From the NCBI GenBank assembly GCA_001936135.1, contig CP012819.1, positions 1,335,501 to 1,399,500 on the forward strand: 64,000 nucleotides of DNA. The letters are read 5' to 3'. This document shows positions 11,176-22,871 of this stretch, piece after piece. This DNA comes from Saccharomycopsis fibuligera x Saccharomycopsis cf. fibuligera. Its lineage: Eukaryota > Ascomycota > Saccharomycetes > Ascoideales > Saccharomycopsidaceae. Every line of letters starts with the position of its first letter. The first letter of the stretch is position 1. A program made the position numbers and the translations under genes. The notes beneath the pieces were generated by a model. The model did not search any database. It was not told where the DNA came from and saw only the letters and a program-made list of their open reading frames with translations.

Positions 11176-11197
11176 TAAAGATGGTCGTCCATCTTTA
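11176..11197 (+). promoter_or_regulatory. hairpin in promoter or leader
   Basis: TAAAGATGG, loop TCGT, then CCATCTTTA: perfect 9-bp arms starting inside the TATA-box region. It could be a dimeric protein site or, if transcription starts upstream, an RNA hairpin in the 5' leader. Confidence 0.4.
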
Positions 11198-11274
11198 AAG
11201 ACTAATTGTGTCCCTGTTGCTTTTTTTTTATTCTTATCACTCTGTGTATTATAAGCGTATTACCAAACAATACA

Positions 11275-11862
11275 ATGTTATTTGCAAAGCCATTGGCTAC
11301 TTCATTTGCCCCAATTGTGCCAATTACCTCCAAAAAAATATTTCAAAAGAAATTTGCTAGAACTTTAGTGCAATTCAAAAAATATTACTACATACATCCT
11401 CTTGATGAGCACTCATCATTAGTATCGTTTTCCAAGAATCCGCAAAATATTTCAATTGGCGCCTTTGATCATAAAGACTTTAAATTTAAAGACCTAACCA
11501 CGGAAAATGCCGATGAGAAGATCCGTTTGAGTGACGACTTGTTTCGTGGAAATCAAAAGTTTTTGGACAGATTGTGGAAATTTTTCTCCGAAAATGTGTA
11601 TGATGACTACAGTTACCAATTGGAAGCTGGAGATCATAGAAATGGATTCATGCCGGTGTATGATTTCAGAAAGATTCCAGAATATGGCAGACGTTCAGAG
11701 GTCGATGATGTGTTTGGTTGGGTAAGAGTTGATGGCGATGACACAATGGTCAAAGGCACGTTTGAGCCTAACAAAATGTACAGAGCTTACACCAAGACTG
11801 ATGGCTTGCCAAAGTTGACGGACTTTACATTAGAGCACATTGAAGAAATCACTAAACCCTAA
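11275..11862 (+). CDS. unrecognised protein, probable mitochondrial presequence
   Basis: A 195-residue protein begun at the ATG at 11275; a longer frame upstream has only a TTG start. The first 45 residues are rich in Lys, Arg, Ser and Thr with no acidic residue, like a mitochondrial targeting peptide. The rest is an acidic, globular-looking domain with YQLEAGDHRNGFMPVYDFRK and DVFGWVRVDGD, and it ends near FTLEHIEEI. I do not recognise the family with confidence, though the composition and motif-like blocks look like a conserved gene. A TATATAA element 103 bp upstream suggests a regulated promoter. No function is claimed. Confidence 0.75.
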   Translation: MLFAKPLATSFAPIVPITSKKIFQKKFARTLVQFKKYYYIHPLDEHSSLVSFSKNPQNISIGAFDHKDFKFKDLTTENADEKIRLSDDLFRGNQKFLDRLWKFFSENVYDDYSYQLEAGDHRNGFMPVYDFRKIPEYGRRSEVDDVFGWVRVDGDDTMVKGTFEPNKMYRAYTKTDGLPKLTDFTLEHIEEITKP

Positions 11863-12234
11863 GGGCACAATATATTAGACTTAATGTATATCTATAACCA
11901 GCCACAGTGATGGCAGAGAAATATTAAATTGAGTTCTGAACTATTTTTGTTTAAATTATTGCCCAAGAAGATGGTGTAAATGTTCCACTTTACTTATCTT
12001 TGCTGATTCTCGATTGTCTGCAGCACATCTAAAGTAGGCTTCACTTTCGAGATTCATATCAAAGAATATTCCAGAACTGTTGGTACGTTTTTGAATTAAA
12101 TACATTGAATATATAGACTATCAACTTTACTCACGAATTAATGATTTTATTTGCCTTTTAAGCTGCTGTACAATGTGTTTAAACCTTGTCACAGACAGGT
12201 TTTTAAATAAACATTTCTTCAGAGCTATAATTCT

Positions 12235-12272
12235 TTAAGAGTGGGGTACCTTATTAAGAGTGGGGTACCTCA
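12235..12272. repeat. 19-bp direct repeat, two copies
   Basis: Adjacent copies of TTAAGAGTGGGGTACCTTA at 12235-12253 and 12254-12272 (one mismatch), followed by a partial third copy. Each contains GGGGTACC. Confidence 0.85.
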
Positions 12273-12717
12273 TTGAGAGTATATTCGCATGGCACCAAAT
12301 TTGCTTATATATAATTCTATGTTGCTTGAGGCAAAAGCTTAAGTTTATGCATGTTCTGCTTTTTGCTTTCTTTTGGATAACAAGCTGTCGGAAACTAAGC
12401 AAGTTTCAGCTTTGTTTGTAGCTTTTATTAAACCAATTATAGTAGTGTGATATTTGGTCGTGTGTGATAATTACGAGAAGTAGCCAAACACTTATTTCTT
12501 GATCAGGAGTTTAACAAGACGAAGATGACGGCTTTTAGATCAAGGAATAACATAACGAGTGATTGAAGGTTTGATCCACAAGCAAGGAAGGGATGTCTAT
12601 GAGAAAAAACCCCAGTTTACTTCTGCCAAACACATATTTAGCAAAATTAGTCAAAGTACATCGATTGTATACATCAAATGTGCAAAAGAAGAAAGAGTAT
12701 GAACATAAGCGGAATTG

Positions 12718-12760
<43 letters not shown>
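12718..12760. repeat. poly(A) tract, 43 bp
   Basis: The longest homopolymer in the window, in a gene-free stretch. Confidence 0.9.
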
Positions 12761-12762
<2 letters not shown>

Positions 12763-13059
12763 AAACCACAATTCTTTTCGAGTACTTATTTCAGCTTTAG
12801 TGGAAAAATACAATAACAGTAGTGCTGTCTGCATATAATCTACCAAATACAAGCTAACATATGATATGAAGAGGTGACATTCGTTGTTGAATCTCATGCA
12901 AGGCCACATATTTAGCTAGAATAACCCCATTTCCAAGACATGTATATAAGCCAAATTGGAAATTTCATTTACAATCTGGATCTTGTATTTTTTTTAGTTA
13001 TTTCTGGCAAATAATTTCGAAAATAATGATACAGATCATTTCAAGGGAAAAATAAAACT

Positions 13060-13203
13060 ACGTATTTTCTTTTATTTTAATTTTTCTTTTATTTTACTTT
13101 TTTTTTTTATTTTAATTTTTATTTTAATTTTTATTTTATTTTATTTTATTTTATTTTAGTTTATTTTAGTTTATTTTTTTTTTTTTTTTTTGTTTTATTT
13201 TAG
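13060..13203. repeat. T-rich TTTTA-type array
   Basis: Repeated TTTTA and TTTTAATTT units merging into pure T runs over about 140 bp, a low-complexity pentanucleotide-like microsatellite. Confidence 0.75.
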
Positions 13204-14837
13204 TAAAAGAGCATATTGTATACATGAAATAAATAGGAGATGTAGACGCTAACCAAACAAACATTTGGATTGATGTAAACTCATGTCTACATTTGGAGAA
13301 TATTTGGAGAATACAGTTTTTTTTCTGTCATGATGATGACATTGTTGGTTTATTTTATGTATGAAGATGCCCAGAACACTCTTCCACTTTTTTTTTCACT
13401 ACCATTATATGGTATCCTTTAACAGCGTTCTCAAAAATTATTTCTAAAAAAAAGGACTGAATTTGCTGTCTTATTATCTTGGTATTGTATTAACATGGCT
13501 GAAGCGTCTGTTTATATTCTCCCAAGATCATTTCACATCACAGCAATAGCATGACTTTGTTTCAAACTATGCGAAACCTTGACAGGTAAAAAGAAACAAT
13601 AAAGGTTAGTTGTAAGCAGATTAAGAAAGATTTGGCAAAAATAAAACATCAAGGCTTATCTTTTTTTTGTTAAAAACTTTGTATAAAATCGTCATACTGA
13701 AGATGAAACTGTACCTAACTAGTGTTAATTCTGGCGGCAATTTGTTAGGAAAGGTGCGTCTGACAGATTAAGAGTTCATCTGTGCAATGGCCAAAATCAT
13801 GTGAAGTGCAGAACACTAAAAACATATTGAAGATGTCAACATTTAAAATCGCATGCTTCAGCGCTTACTACACATTTGCATTGAACAAGGATAGCTTAGC
13901 TGCAATCTTCATCAAAGTAACTGTGATAAGCTAATTCCACGCTCGTATATACGATTTCTGCTTTGGCCATGTTATCGTCAAAACTACAAAGTTTTCTATG
14001 CCCAGTCCAAACAGGCTTACTTGAAACGAGATTTTTAATAATAAGCACAGAAGAAGATAGCAGTGAAAGTTTGCAGCTTACACAGTTATAGCCTTTAATA
14101 CAGTCTCTAACGCAGATAATTCTCCGATGATTTTATCAGCTTACGCATGATTTAAATTGTGAAGAAATACCTGAGAAACCATATAATTTGAAAACATGAA
14201 CATTACTAAGAACAGGCTTCACTCGTATTGATGCTGACAAATTGCACCAATCTTTATGTCGGCAATAACAACAAGTCACAAGCTGCTGTTACTTGAAAGT
14301 TTTGCCAGAACTAAATTCCTACATTAAGTTTTATTCTCATTTTCATATAAGGTTCTACCAACGCACACATAGCCAACGATTTTTTAATTTCTTTTTCTTT
14401 TTCCCACTTTGGCATTCACACTTTCAGCTAAATTTTTCAACACTTTGGTTAAGGTTTTGCGAAATAGCTCTTCTTTTGGCACGCTTTGGTATTATCTTAC
14501 TTAAGCTTTTTGGGAGAAATAAACTTTTGTGTAGCAACATCTGCAAGAGCGTTGGCTTTGAGCAGAAACGGATGTCCTTGCGAAGTTTATAATGCGCTGT
14601 CAACTCTTAGACTTAGAGCTTCTTCTGGTGAGGTGGTCTCCACCCAAATCGCTGATTTCAGCTATAGTGCATCTTATTCTGAAAGGAAACAGCAAAACGG
14701 CTAAAAGTGACGTCTTTAATTTCTTATTAGTTTAGCACAAAGACTTTAAAGTCCAAGTTAAAAATTCCATTGTTGCTATAGTTGTAACGAAAATACCCCT
14801 CCGTATGCGAGAGAATACGTAATTTGTCCATGTAGTG

Positions 14838-14871
<34 letters not shown>
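14838..14871. repeat. poly(A) tract, 34 bp
   Basis: An uninterrupted A run in the gene-free stretch upstream of the homeobox gene. Confidence 0.9.
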
Positions 14872-14875
<4 letters not shown>

Positions 14876-17800
14876 AGCGCAACCTGTATTCTCTTTGGGT
14901 AGCGATGAACGGAAAATCAAGGGTTTTCGGTTATTTGATGTTCTGAGGACAACAGATAATTGTTAGCTAGATGCTGGTGCAGTCTGAAAGCGGTTACCGG
15001 TTACTCCCTGCAAAGGTATCTATTGATCTGCATCGTTATTGCACCCTGGTACAATTAATCATGTACGCAGCGTTGTAAGTACATTCAAAGAAGGAAGCAA
15101 ATACCGTATTAAAAAAAATCAAGTACATAAAAAATATTCAAACCTGATACCTGCAAGTCAGGCAGTCAAGTTTGTTGATTGTGCACCATTTGTAGTGGAT
15201 ATCAAAGCACACAAAAAGAAGCAAATCAAACGTATCCTGATGCCATAATTGAAATTTTATCGATTTCATTTGTTTGTTTTATGCTGGCCAGCCACATTTC
15301 ATGCTTAGGTAAGATTCTCAACGTCAAATAAGTGCCATACTATTGTTTTGTTTGTATTGTTTTTTCGGGCCGCATTATCTCTCTGCTGTTTTCTTATTCG
15401 TCGAGATGTTCCTTTGTATTCTTGCAGATAGCAAGAAAATATAATAAAAATTTTACTTCAAGTTTGTGTTTTGGCTAATCGAATAGAAGAAGCCACAAAT
15501 GTGCAACTCTACAAAAGCTTGTACATGCACTTTACAATGAGGAACTATATCCGTTTAGTGTATAGCATCTGTCTCGAAAGAGTAATTTTTTTTGTATAAA
15601 TCTGCTGTTGATTGAAAATTCATAGCCTAGGGGAATATTGATCCTAGTGCTGGTGGCAGTTTTTTTTCCTCAAAAACATTCAAGATCAACAATACGCTGT
15701 ACCTTGCTTTATGAATTTGACTGTAGGACGACTCGTGCTTGGGATTAATTCCAATTAGTAGGTGAAGGCGAGTAACTATATCAAATGTGGAATAAAATAA
15801 AGCCTGCTTATCCTGAGGTTGTCCTGTAAAACATTTGTAAAATTGGGGCTCGTTTATATGTTCTAGCGTCGATCATTCAGTAGACCCACTCTATTTTAAT
15901 GTAATATGTTGTGGTGCATGATACACAAGTAAAAACTACGGATTTAGCTATACTCGCGTTTCCCCCCTTGAGCTGTACAACAATCCACATTAAACATTAT
16001 TATACCAATTGTTGAAAAAAAGCTGGGCTTGATTGTCAGCGAGCGGAATGAGCACTGTACGAAATGCTTATTGACATCCAGTATCACCAGCTGCATTACT
16101 TGCTGATGAACTGTTGAGCCATGCTATAAGCACTCTCAAGATTCCGTTGGTTACTCAATGGTTTTCTCTGTTTGCTCTTTTCTTTTTCTTTTTCTTTTTC
16201 TTTTTCCTTTATTTTTTTCTACTTGATTACGGACAATCTTAATGTGATCCAAACCAGAGAGAGAAAACGAAAACTCGTTGATGGGCAAGCCCGCAGATTT
16301 GTTTCGGATCAACACACAAAATACATAACCGAATCATCACTAACCATGAATGCCCTAGGTGTAAAAATTTGTTACTCCAAAAATCTGACGGTTCATACTC
16401 AAGGGCTAGACACACCGTCAGTTCTGTAGACCATGACGGTCTGGAATAAAAGCACAGACAATGTGGAAAACAATAGACAGGCCCGCTCAATAGAAACGCT
16501 TCCACATTCAACCTTGATAGGCTTATTCACAGAACTATGACAGCTACAGTAAATCTCAGACGGTAAAGACTCATGCATGGGTTATGAGCCAGCACGCACA
16601 AGTCTGCCAGAGGGCGCGAGTACAAAAACAAACTCCTTAATGCAACGCAATGCTTGTTGCAATGTTGTTTAATGCCGCATCGACGCACAGTGCTGGAACT
16701 CCTAGTACAGGAATTTTTTCCCAATTGCATCATGTTGTTATATAGTGTTTTCACCTTAATATTGCAATAACGTCAAAGTAGGGTTTCGCCTCGCTGTGGA
16801 AAGCTTGCCTTCAAGCTGTCAAGCAAGTCAGAAGAACGCCGGACTCCCTATGCAATTTTTCGAATAACATTTCTGATGGCACACTGAGTCGATACTGACT
16901 TTCCAAGTCACTGTTTGACCGTTTACTGAGAGCGGCACATCTCTTGATTGTTGTTGGGTTGGCTTCCTTACTTTTATTTCTATTTTTATTTTTTATTTTT
17001 TTTTTTTTTAAAGAGCGGTAGAGCGAAAGTCAAACATGTTGTTGTCTGTTCCCTGTTGATAGCGGTGTCGTGAGGTTTTTCGCTTAGAATTGTTTGTGGC
17101 CGACCTTGACCTGTATGTAGATGTGTTCTTTGTTCGCCACCGCTACAGGAACTCTGCCAACATTGAAGCTGGTTTTCCGGCCCCCTTACAAATGTTTTTG
17201 ACCGCTGTTGCTAGCCGCTTTGCTAAACGACGGGCGTGTTTTTCCAATTGTTCCTGTCTCATGGTGCATGCAAGATGCAAAGCAGCAATTGCCGTGCTAG
17301 CAGATGTAAGAAATGCAGGAAGCTCTTTATGCGTTCATAATATACACTATTGTCTTGCGGTAATGCATACTGTCTGTGAATGCAGATGCAGATGCAGGTC
17401 TCTCATAAGAAAAAGAACATGCGACAGTTTCACGATAGGGCAATTATGCAAGGCTAAAAGCTTTAATAAATCTGAATCTAATGTTTGAGAGTGTTTTTAG
17501 TAAAAAGGAAGAAAGACACCACGGAGGCAGTCGAAAACTTTGGATAAAGGTACTGGTTGCTTCGTCATAGCTGCTAAAGGGTTTCAGACTCTGTTGTGAA
17601 AATGCCGGAACAGGAGTCAACTGACTGTAGCATTGGCGATTATACTTTTTTGTAGTGCAGACATACCGTTTCTCGTTGCGCCACTCACAAAAATAAATCT
17701 CTGCGCGAGGTATCTCTGCCAAAAGGGCAGCCAGGAAGATGAACTGTAAAAGCCAAGGAAAACATGAATAGTTCAGATGTTGTGCAAGAATTGTGACGTT

Positions 17801-18201
17801 TCACTCCAGCTGAATCAAAAAACTTTGAAAAAGCTTAAATTACGGCAAGTCAGAAAAAGAAATTTGCAACTCAAATTCAAGGTCCTGCTACTACATATTG
17901 CTACAGTACCACTGTAGCGACGACGTTCATGCTTATTTTTTTTTTGTTTCTTTGCATCATTTGTTAGTAGACATGCCTTTATTTGGCGAGCCCGAGTTTA
18001 ATTATAAGTTTTTTTTTTTGATTTTTTTTTTTTCTTTTCGCATACATGTCTGCTCTTGCATTGTGCATGCTGTATGTGCAAAATTTTTTCTTTTTCTATT
18101 ATTTTTTTTTTCTGTCTGCACCAACTGACATTATTAAACATCGAGGCTAAAAGTGACTTTTGATCAAACATATAAATTAACGAAGAATTCCGCCAGCCTT
18201 A

Positions 18202-18229
18202 TGACACATTTGTGTTCTTCCCTGTGTCA
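18202..18229. promoter_or_regulatory. inverted TGACACA / TGTGTCA pair upstream of the homeobox gene
   Basis: TGACACA at 18202-18208 and its reverse complement TGTGTCA at 18223-18229, 14 bp apart, with a further TGACA at 18126. TALE homeodomains bind cores of the TGACA/TGTCA type, and the site lies about 280 bp before the ATG of a TALE gene. Autoregulation is my inference. Confidence 0.45.
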
Positions 18230-18508
18230 CTTTTAGGCTCTTTTTGACTGTTTTTCTTTTACACGTCAAATAGCTTTAGATAACCATTTTCTTTGAATAC
18301 TCGAAAAAGTAATAAACCAACCATTTTTCTGTCTTGTAATCACTTTCTCGTTTCCACCAGGAGGTGCCAGTTACACAAAGTCAAGTCTAAAGCCCAATCC
18401 TCACACTACTTTCGCAGAACGTTACTCTACATTACGTTGTGCGCTCTCCAGATCATCTCAAGTTGATTTACGCACACTTGATCGACCAGTTTAAATGAAT
18501 GCTTGAGT

Positions 18509-19354
18509 ATGACGCTGTCAGCCAACCAGCATTTTTCTTCTAACTTCTCCACAATGTTGCCTTCACATAACTCAAACACCAGAAGCTCATCTCCATACCT
18601 GAACCAGCTGCTCATGGACTTCAACAGAGAACTAAGCTACGACTATAGCAACAATACTTTCAACCCAAAGATTTCTCTCAGGTCCTACTGTTTTTCTCAG
18701 AAATTGGAGCCAAGCGACAGCAATACAAGCAGAACTGGGTCTGATCCGAAATTCTTCAGCACCCCATCGTCCGTCTCTTCGACTCAAAACAGCTTGAGTA
18801 GCCAGCGCAGTTTCACGCCAAAGCCGGAGTACCCAGACAGCCACTCTCAGTATTCGTCTTTCTCAAATACTCCTGTCAGCAATGCCAACGCTGGCGGAAG
18901 TCTTCCTGGTGGTTCCAACTTTTCTGACTTGGTTTTAGCATCTCAGCATTCCGGCGATAATTCTAATGGAAACGTCAGCTTTACGTCAAAAGGTTACAAC
19001 GGCTCTTCCACTCCTAGCTCATATCCAACAACCGGTGCAAGCACCCCAACAAACGAAACTTCGCCAATTACACCACCCTCAGACTCTGACGCTACGTTTG
19101 GCCCGGTTGGCGGTAATGCCGGCAAGAAGAAGAAGAGATGCAACTTACCAAAAAAGACCACGAAAATCCTCATTGACTGGCTCAACGACAACTTGAACAA
19201 CCCGTACCCTAATTCCAAAGAAAAGTTTGAGTTGATTATGAAAACCGGGCTCACCAACCAGCAGCTAAGTAATTGGTTCATTAATGCTAGAAGAAGAAAA
19301 ATAAATAATCTTAGAGAAAACCAGGTGAAGAACGGGCAAGGGATTATGAATTGA
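18509..19354 (+). CDS. CUP9: TALE homeodomain transcription factor (CUP9/TOS8 type)
   Basis: The 281-residue protein has a Ser/Asn/Thr-rich N-terminal part and a C-terminal TALE homeodomain at about residues 208-272. That domain shows the three-residue loop extension around NNPYPNSKEKFEL and the recognition helix LTNQQLSNWFINARRRK. It should be a nuclear DNA-binding regulator like yeast Cup9 and Tos8. The ATG at 18509 is used because the frame upstream offers only TTG. The third codon is CTG, expected to be Ser in a CTG-clade yeast. The gene stands alone between gene-free stretches of 6.6 and 5.3 kb, as is common for key regulators in this clade. The symbol is by family; TOS8 is an equally possible name. 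Confidence 0.82.
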   Translation: MTLSANQHFSSNFSTMLPSHNSNTRSSSPYLNQLLMDFNRELSYDYSNNTFNPKISLRSYCFSQKLEPSDSNTSRTGSDPKFFSTPSSVSSTQNSLSSQRSFTPKPEYPDSHSQYSSFSNTPVSNANAGGSLPGGSNFSDLVLASQHSGDNSNGNVSFTSKGYNGSSTPSSYPTTGASTPTNETSPITPPSDSDATFGPVGGNAGKKKKRCNLPKKTTKILIDWLNDNLNNPYPNSKEKFELIMKTGLTNQQLSNWFINARRRKINNLRENQVKNGQGIMN

Positions 19355-22300
19355 ACTACGACTTAATGATTTAACGATGTTTTTACTTTCCTCACACTTT
19401 TTTTATATCACTTGTTCTCTTCATTTCGGTTGACTGTCAAATTTACTATCATGCATATCTTATCCTTTTTTTCAGCAAACTATTATAGACTTTTACAATT
19501 CTTCATAAAACTTCATTGAAGCGTTTCTAGAGGAAACGTTGGTTTACATTTTTTTTTTTTTTTTTTTTTTAATATTTTTTTTGTATTTTGTTTTGCTATT
19601 TACATTTGGTTTTAGATTAATCATCCATTTCGTTTCTACTATCTTAGACTTGTCTTATTTAATAATTTTACTGTTATTCATCTATTCGTATTTGGTTTTA
19701 TATCATACTTTCTTTCGTTCTTGTAGGCTTTTTTGTTGTGCCCTTTACCACCCAAGTAATTTTGCCTCACGACAAAATAGTGACTAGATCTTGCAAGAAT
19801 TAAAACCTATCAAAGTGGTGGACCAGGCTTGGATGGAAAAGCATGCTAATCTAAAAGTAGCGTGTATACAGATTTTCACAGGTTTGTCTTTATAAAAAGA
19901 GATTGTGCACATAGTCTTCCGTTATGGAGAAACCAATTATCACGCCAACGTAAACTACACAAGTAACTTTAGCCCTATTGTATAATGCTTTTCTTTCTTT
20001 TCATTTTGTAATGGCCCTGCGTTCAAACAATTTGTATTCAGCATTTAACCTCATCAGTGCGAATTTCAAAAGTGAATGCAAGGTTTGTTTTTAGCTGGAG
20101 CTAGGTTGTAATTTCAGTGTTGTTTTTATTAGCTGACTTCCCCCTTTCCCCGAGATACGAACTATTATTTTTCTATTAAATCTCCAGATCTCTCCTCGAG
20201 CTAGGGTGCCCACAAAAACGGAAATTCCTTGCAATAAAGTTTGAAAAGCTAGGCGATCTTTATGAAGTGCAAATGGGGCCCCGTGGAGGGATACTCTGGA
20301 ATTGGAGCTGGGCAGACGTGGAAACAGTTCTCCGATATCACGTCTGTTGGAATCAGCCGATCACCAGCAAGAATAATATGATTTCCCAAACCGTGAGGCT
20401 CACAAGTAGTGCGATAAACACACATAAAAGGTCCTCCAGAATATAGCTTCATGTACAGACGAAAGGTGATCCCAAACTGCGCTGGTCGATCGCGGTAGAA
20501 GGGAATAAATGAGCATACGGCAAAATATGGCATTAGCGAACGCACTCACGAACTAGCACCAGTGTTAGCCGCTAAAGCTTAAAAGACGTCTTTTTTCTCT
20601 TCCCTGTCTCTTTGGGCTTTCCGTCTTGAGGGTCACGATAGCAAAAGCGACGCAAAGAAGTTAGCAGGTACAAAAGGATTCGGCTTCGAAAATATATGGC
20701 CAATCAGATGAGTAGCTACTTTGCAAAATACTGTTTACCCTTAAAAACATGCACATGTCTATCATGAATGTATTGTGCACGCAGATAATGGTCAGCTCTA
20801 AAACGTTCGCTGTGACGTTCCGTTCCTCCAGTTGACACCAGAAGGAGCATTCTATAGATAAGATCAGCTTGCAGTTTGTCCCTGGCTATTTCTATGATTC
20901 TTTTCCTACGTGGCCAGATGGTGAATGCAGACCTTCACTATGCTGTATTGCAACTTCTTGTACTATGTAGCAGATGCCGGATAACAGAGCGTGACAAAAC
21001 TAGAGTGCACTTTTATCAACCAAATGAGCTTTCCACACGGAGTCAGTCTCATTGGCCTGCTATCAACATTGGTGACAGGCTTGTGAAATTTTTTCCTCTG
21101 TAAGATGAGCGGCGCATTGAGCTTTGGAGCAGTGACGTAAAAACTGCTGAGACAAACAATATTGTGTCATGGCGTCCCTCGCTGTCAACGGCAAACAGAT
21201 TGTCTTTTTTGCTACCGTGAGGACGACTACGGCATGGAAGTGGCGCACCAGGTCGAGACATCTGGGCGTTCATATGAAGGACTTATACGCAATCTGTAAT
21301 GCAAAAAAAGATACATAAGCACAAGACTTGAGTCTCTTGGTGCAGAGAGCCAAAATGGCGCCGGTTTCAGCTACTCAAACGACAGACTAACATCCTATTT
21401 TTTCTTTCTCTTTTAGTTCCAGTTGACTGAGCAGGTAATTATTAGCAACAGCGAGCTAAATTACAATCCAAGAAAGGAGATGCAGCACTCCCCGAGACTG
21501 AAACTGAAACTTAAATTGCGATTTACGGTCGACAACAATCGATGATCCGCATTGTTTGGTTTTCTTTTATTTTAGTGGGCATGGCCAAGGACCTATTTCT
21601 GAGCTTCTGGGATTCCAAGGAGACAAAAAGGAAAATGACAAATAACTTGCTAAGAATAGAGGCCGTCGAAAAGTTGGTGTGTATACTTGCAAAGCATGTA
21701 TGCAGCTCGAAAGAAAAACGCCCCGCCAGTCACAGCCACCGTGTCAAGCGAACAATCAGCGTGTTGCTTCTAACATGATAGCTAATCTTTCCTGGGTCGT
21801 CGATCAATTCGCAACGGATATCCAAAATCCAGCAGACAGGCCCGGTTGAGAACTTTTGGGGCTTCCACATAACCTGCATTTTGAGACATGGCGCATACAA
21901 CAGAACGGAATTGTTGACAACATAAGATGTCGCCAAAACCAGCAGGAGATAAAGCGTTGTCTGAGGTTATCATTTTACTCGCTCAGCTAGTGCGGTGTAT
22001 GCCAGTTGCCTTATGGGCAGGATCTAACATGAAATTAGACAGGCATTAATAGCCTTTCGGCAGACAGCGCACAGAAAGCTTAGGCTGTGTCCACACCATA
22101 AGCCTATTGTGCTTTGAGCAAGCAGGTTTGGCGCAATTGGAACACGGCCAGCAAACGTTCGCTTTCTTTTGTCTCTGTATATACAGACACATGGCTTTTT
22201 TGCAATAAGGGGTTGGTGTGCTTCTGAGACAGCCACAAAAGGTTGGTTTCGGAGAATCCCGCGCGAAAGTTGGCCGGAGATCCCGTCTTGCTATCGCTTG

Positions 22301-22831
22301 CAATGAGACAGACCACTGCACCGAAGGAGCAAAACAAGGCCCAATTAACTCATAAGACAAAATTAAAAGAAACCAAAACCGTGACCCTGAAATTTCTGGC
22401 ATGCCTGTTCTCAAAGGTCTGACGTCCGTTTATCCTGTACGTGAGCACGTCGAACATTGCGCATCTATCACAGGAAATGTAGAGCGGAGGCGATACTGTA
22501 ATAAGCACACTCATATTTGGAATATGCCATCCAGATGGCTATTGGAAAAAAAAGCCTGATCCAATGTACTGGCGTGAAGGTGTCCACTTTTGGTGCCTCC
22601 GTAGTGCTGGCCAATTGGGTGATCGACTTCCTGATGTCTCTTTTTAGATTGTTTATGTCTAGTGGGCGGAAGCATACCGCGGAGAGGCTCCTGCGATGCT
22701 TCCTAGTATTAAAAATTTGTCAGCACACTTGGCACGCCTCATTAGTGAAAGTACTGGGTGGCTGTTTCAGTAGTATGAGACAAAGCCATAGTATAGGGTG
22801 AATTTTTATTTTATTATTTTTATTATTTTTT

Positions 22832-22871
<40 letters not shown>

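Larger units (their letters stand above)
10379..11274. promoter_or_regulatory. divergent promoter region, GATA factor / 195-aa gene
   Basis: It holds a 42-bp poly(A) run (10763-10804), an inverted pair of GATA sites (11092-11105), a 16-bp palindrome-like element (11139-11154), a TATATAA box at 11172 and a 9-bp-arm hairpin (11176-11197). The right side is clearly the promoter and leader of the gene starting at 11275. Confidence 0.6.
11863..18508. other. 6.6 kb gene-free stretch upstream of the homeobox gene
   Basis: I see no gene with recognisable similarity; the open frames are short and look random. It holds a 19-bp direct repeat (12235-12272), a 43-bp poly(A) run (12718-12760), a TTTTA-rich array (about 13060-13203), a 34-bp poly(A) run (14838-14871), a TTTTTC array (about 16177-16208), a GC-richer block about 16.3-17.4 kb, and inverted TGACACA/TGTGTCA sites near 18.2 kb. 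The likely reading is a long regulatory region of the homeobox gene. A non-coding RNA or a centromere is possible but unproven. Confidence 0.55.

Noticed and set aside
15039-15248. 69-codon plus-strand frame with a Lys-rich, protein-like end
   Set aside because: It starts with TTG after a stop, has no known motif and lies in AT-rich desert DNA where such frames are expected.
22046-22414. 122-codon minus-strand frame in the GC-richer non-coding block
   Set aside because: Cys/Trp/Arg-rich composition, overlapped by other random frames, no motif. Typical of a chance frame in DNA of higher GC.
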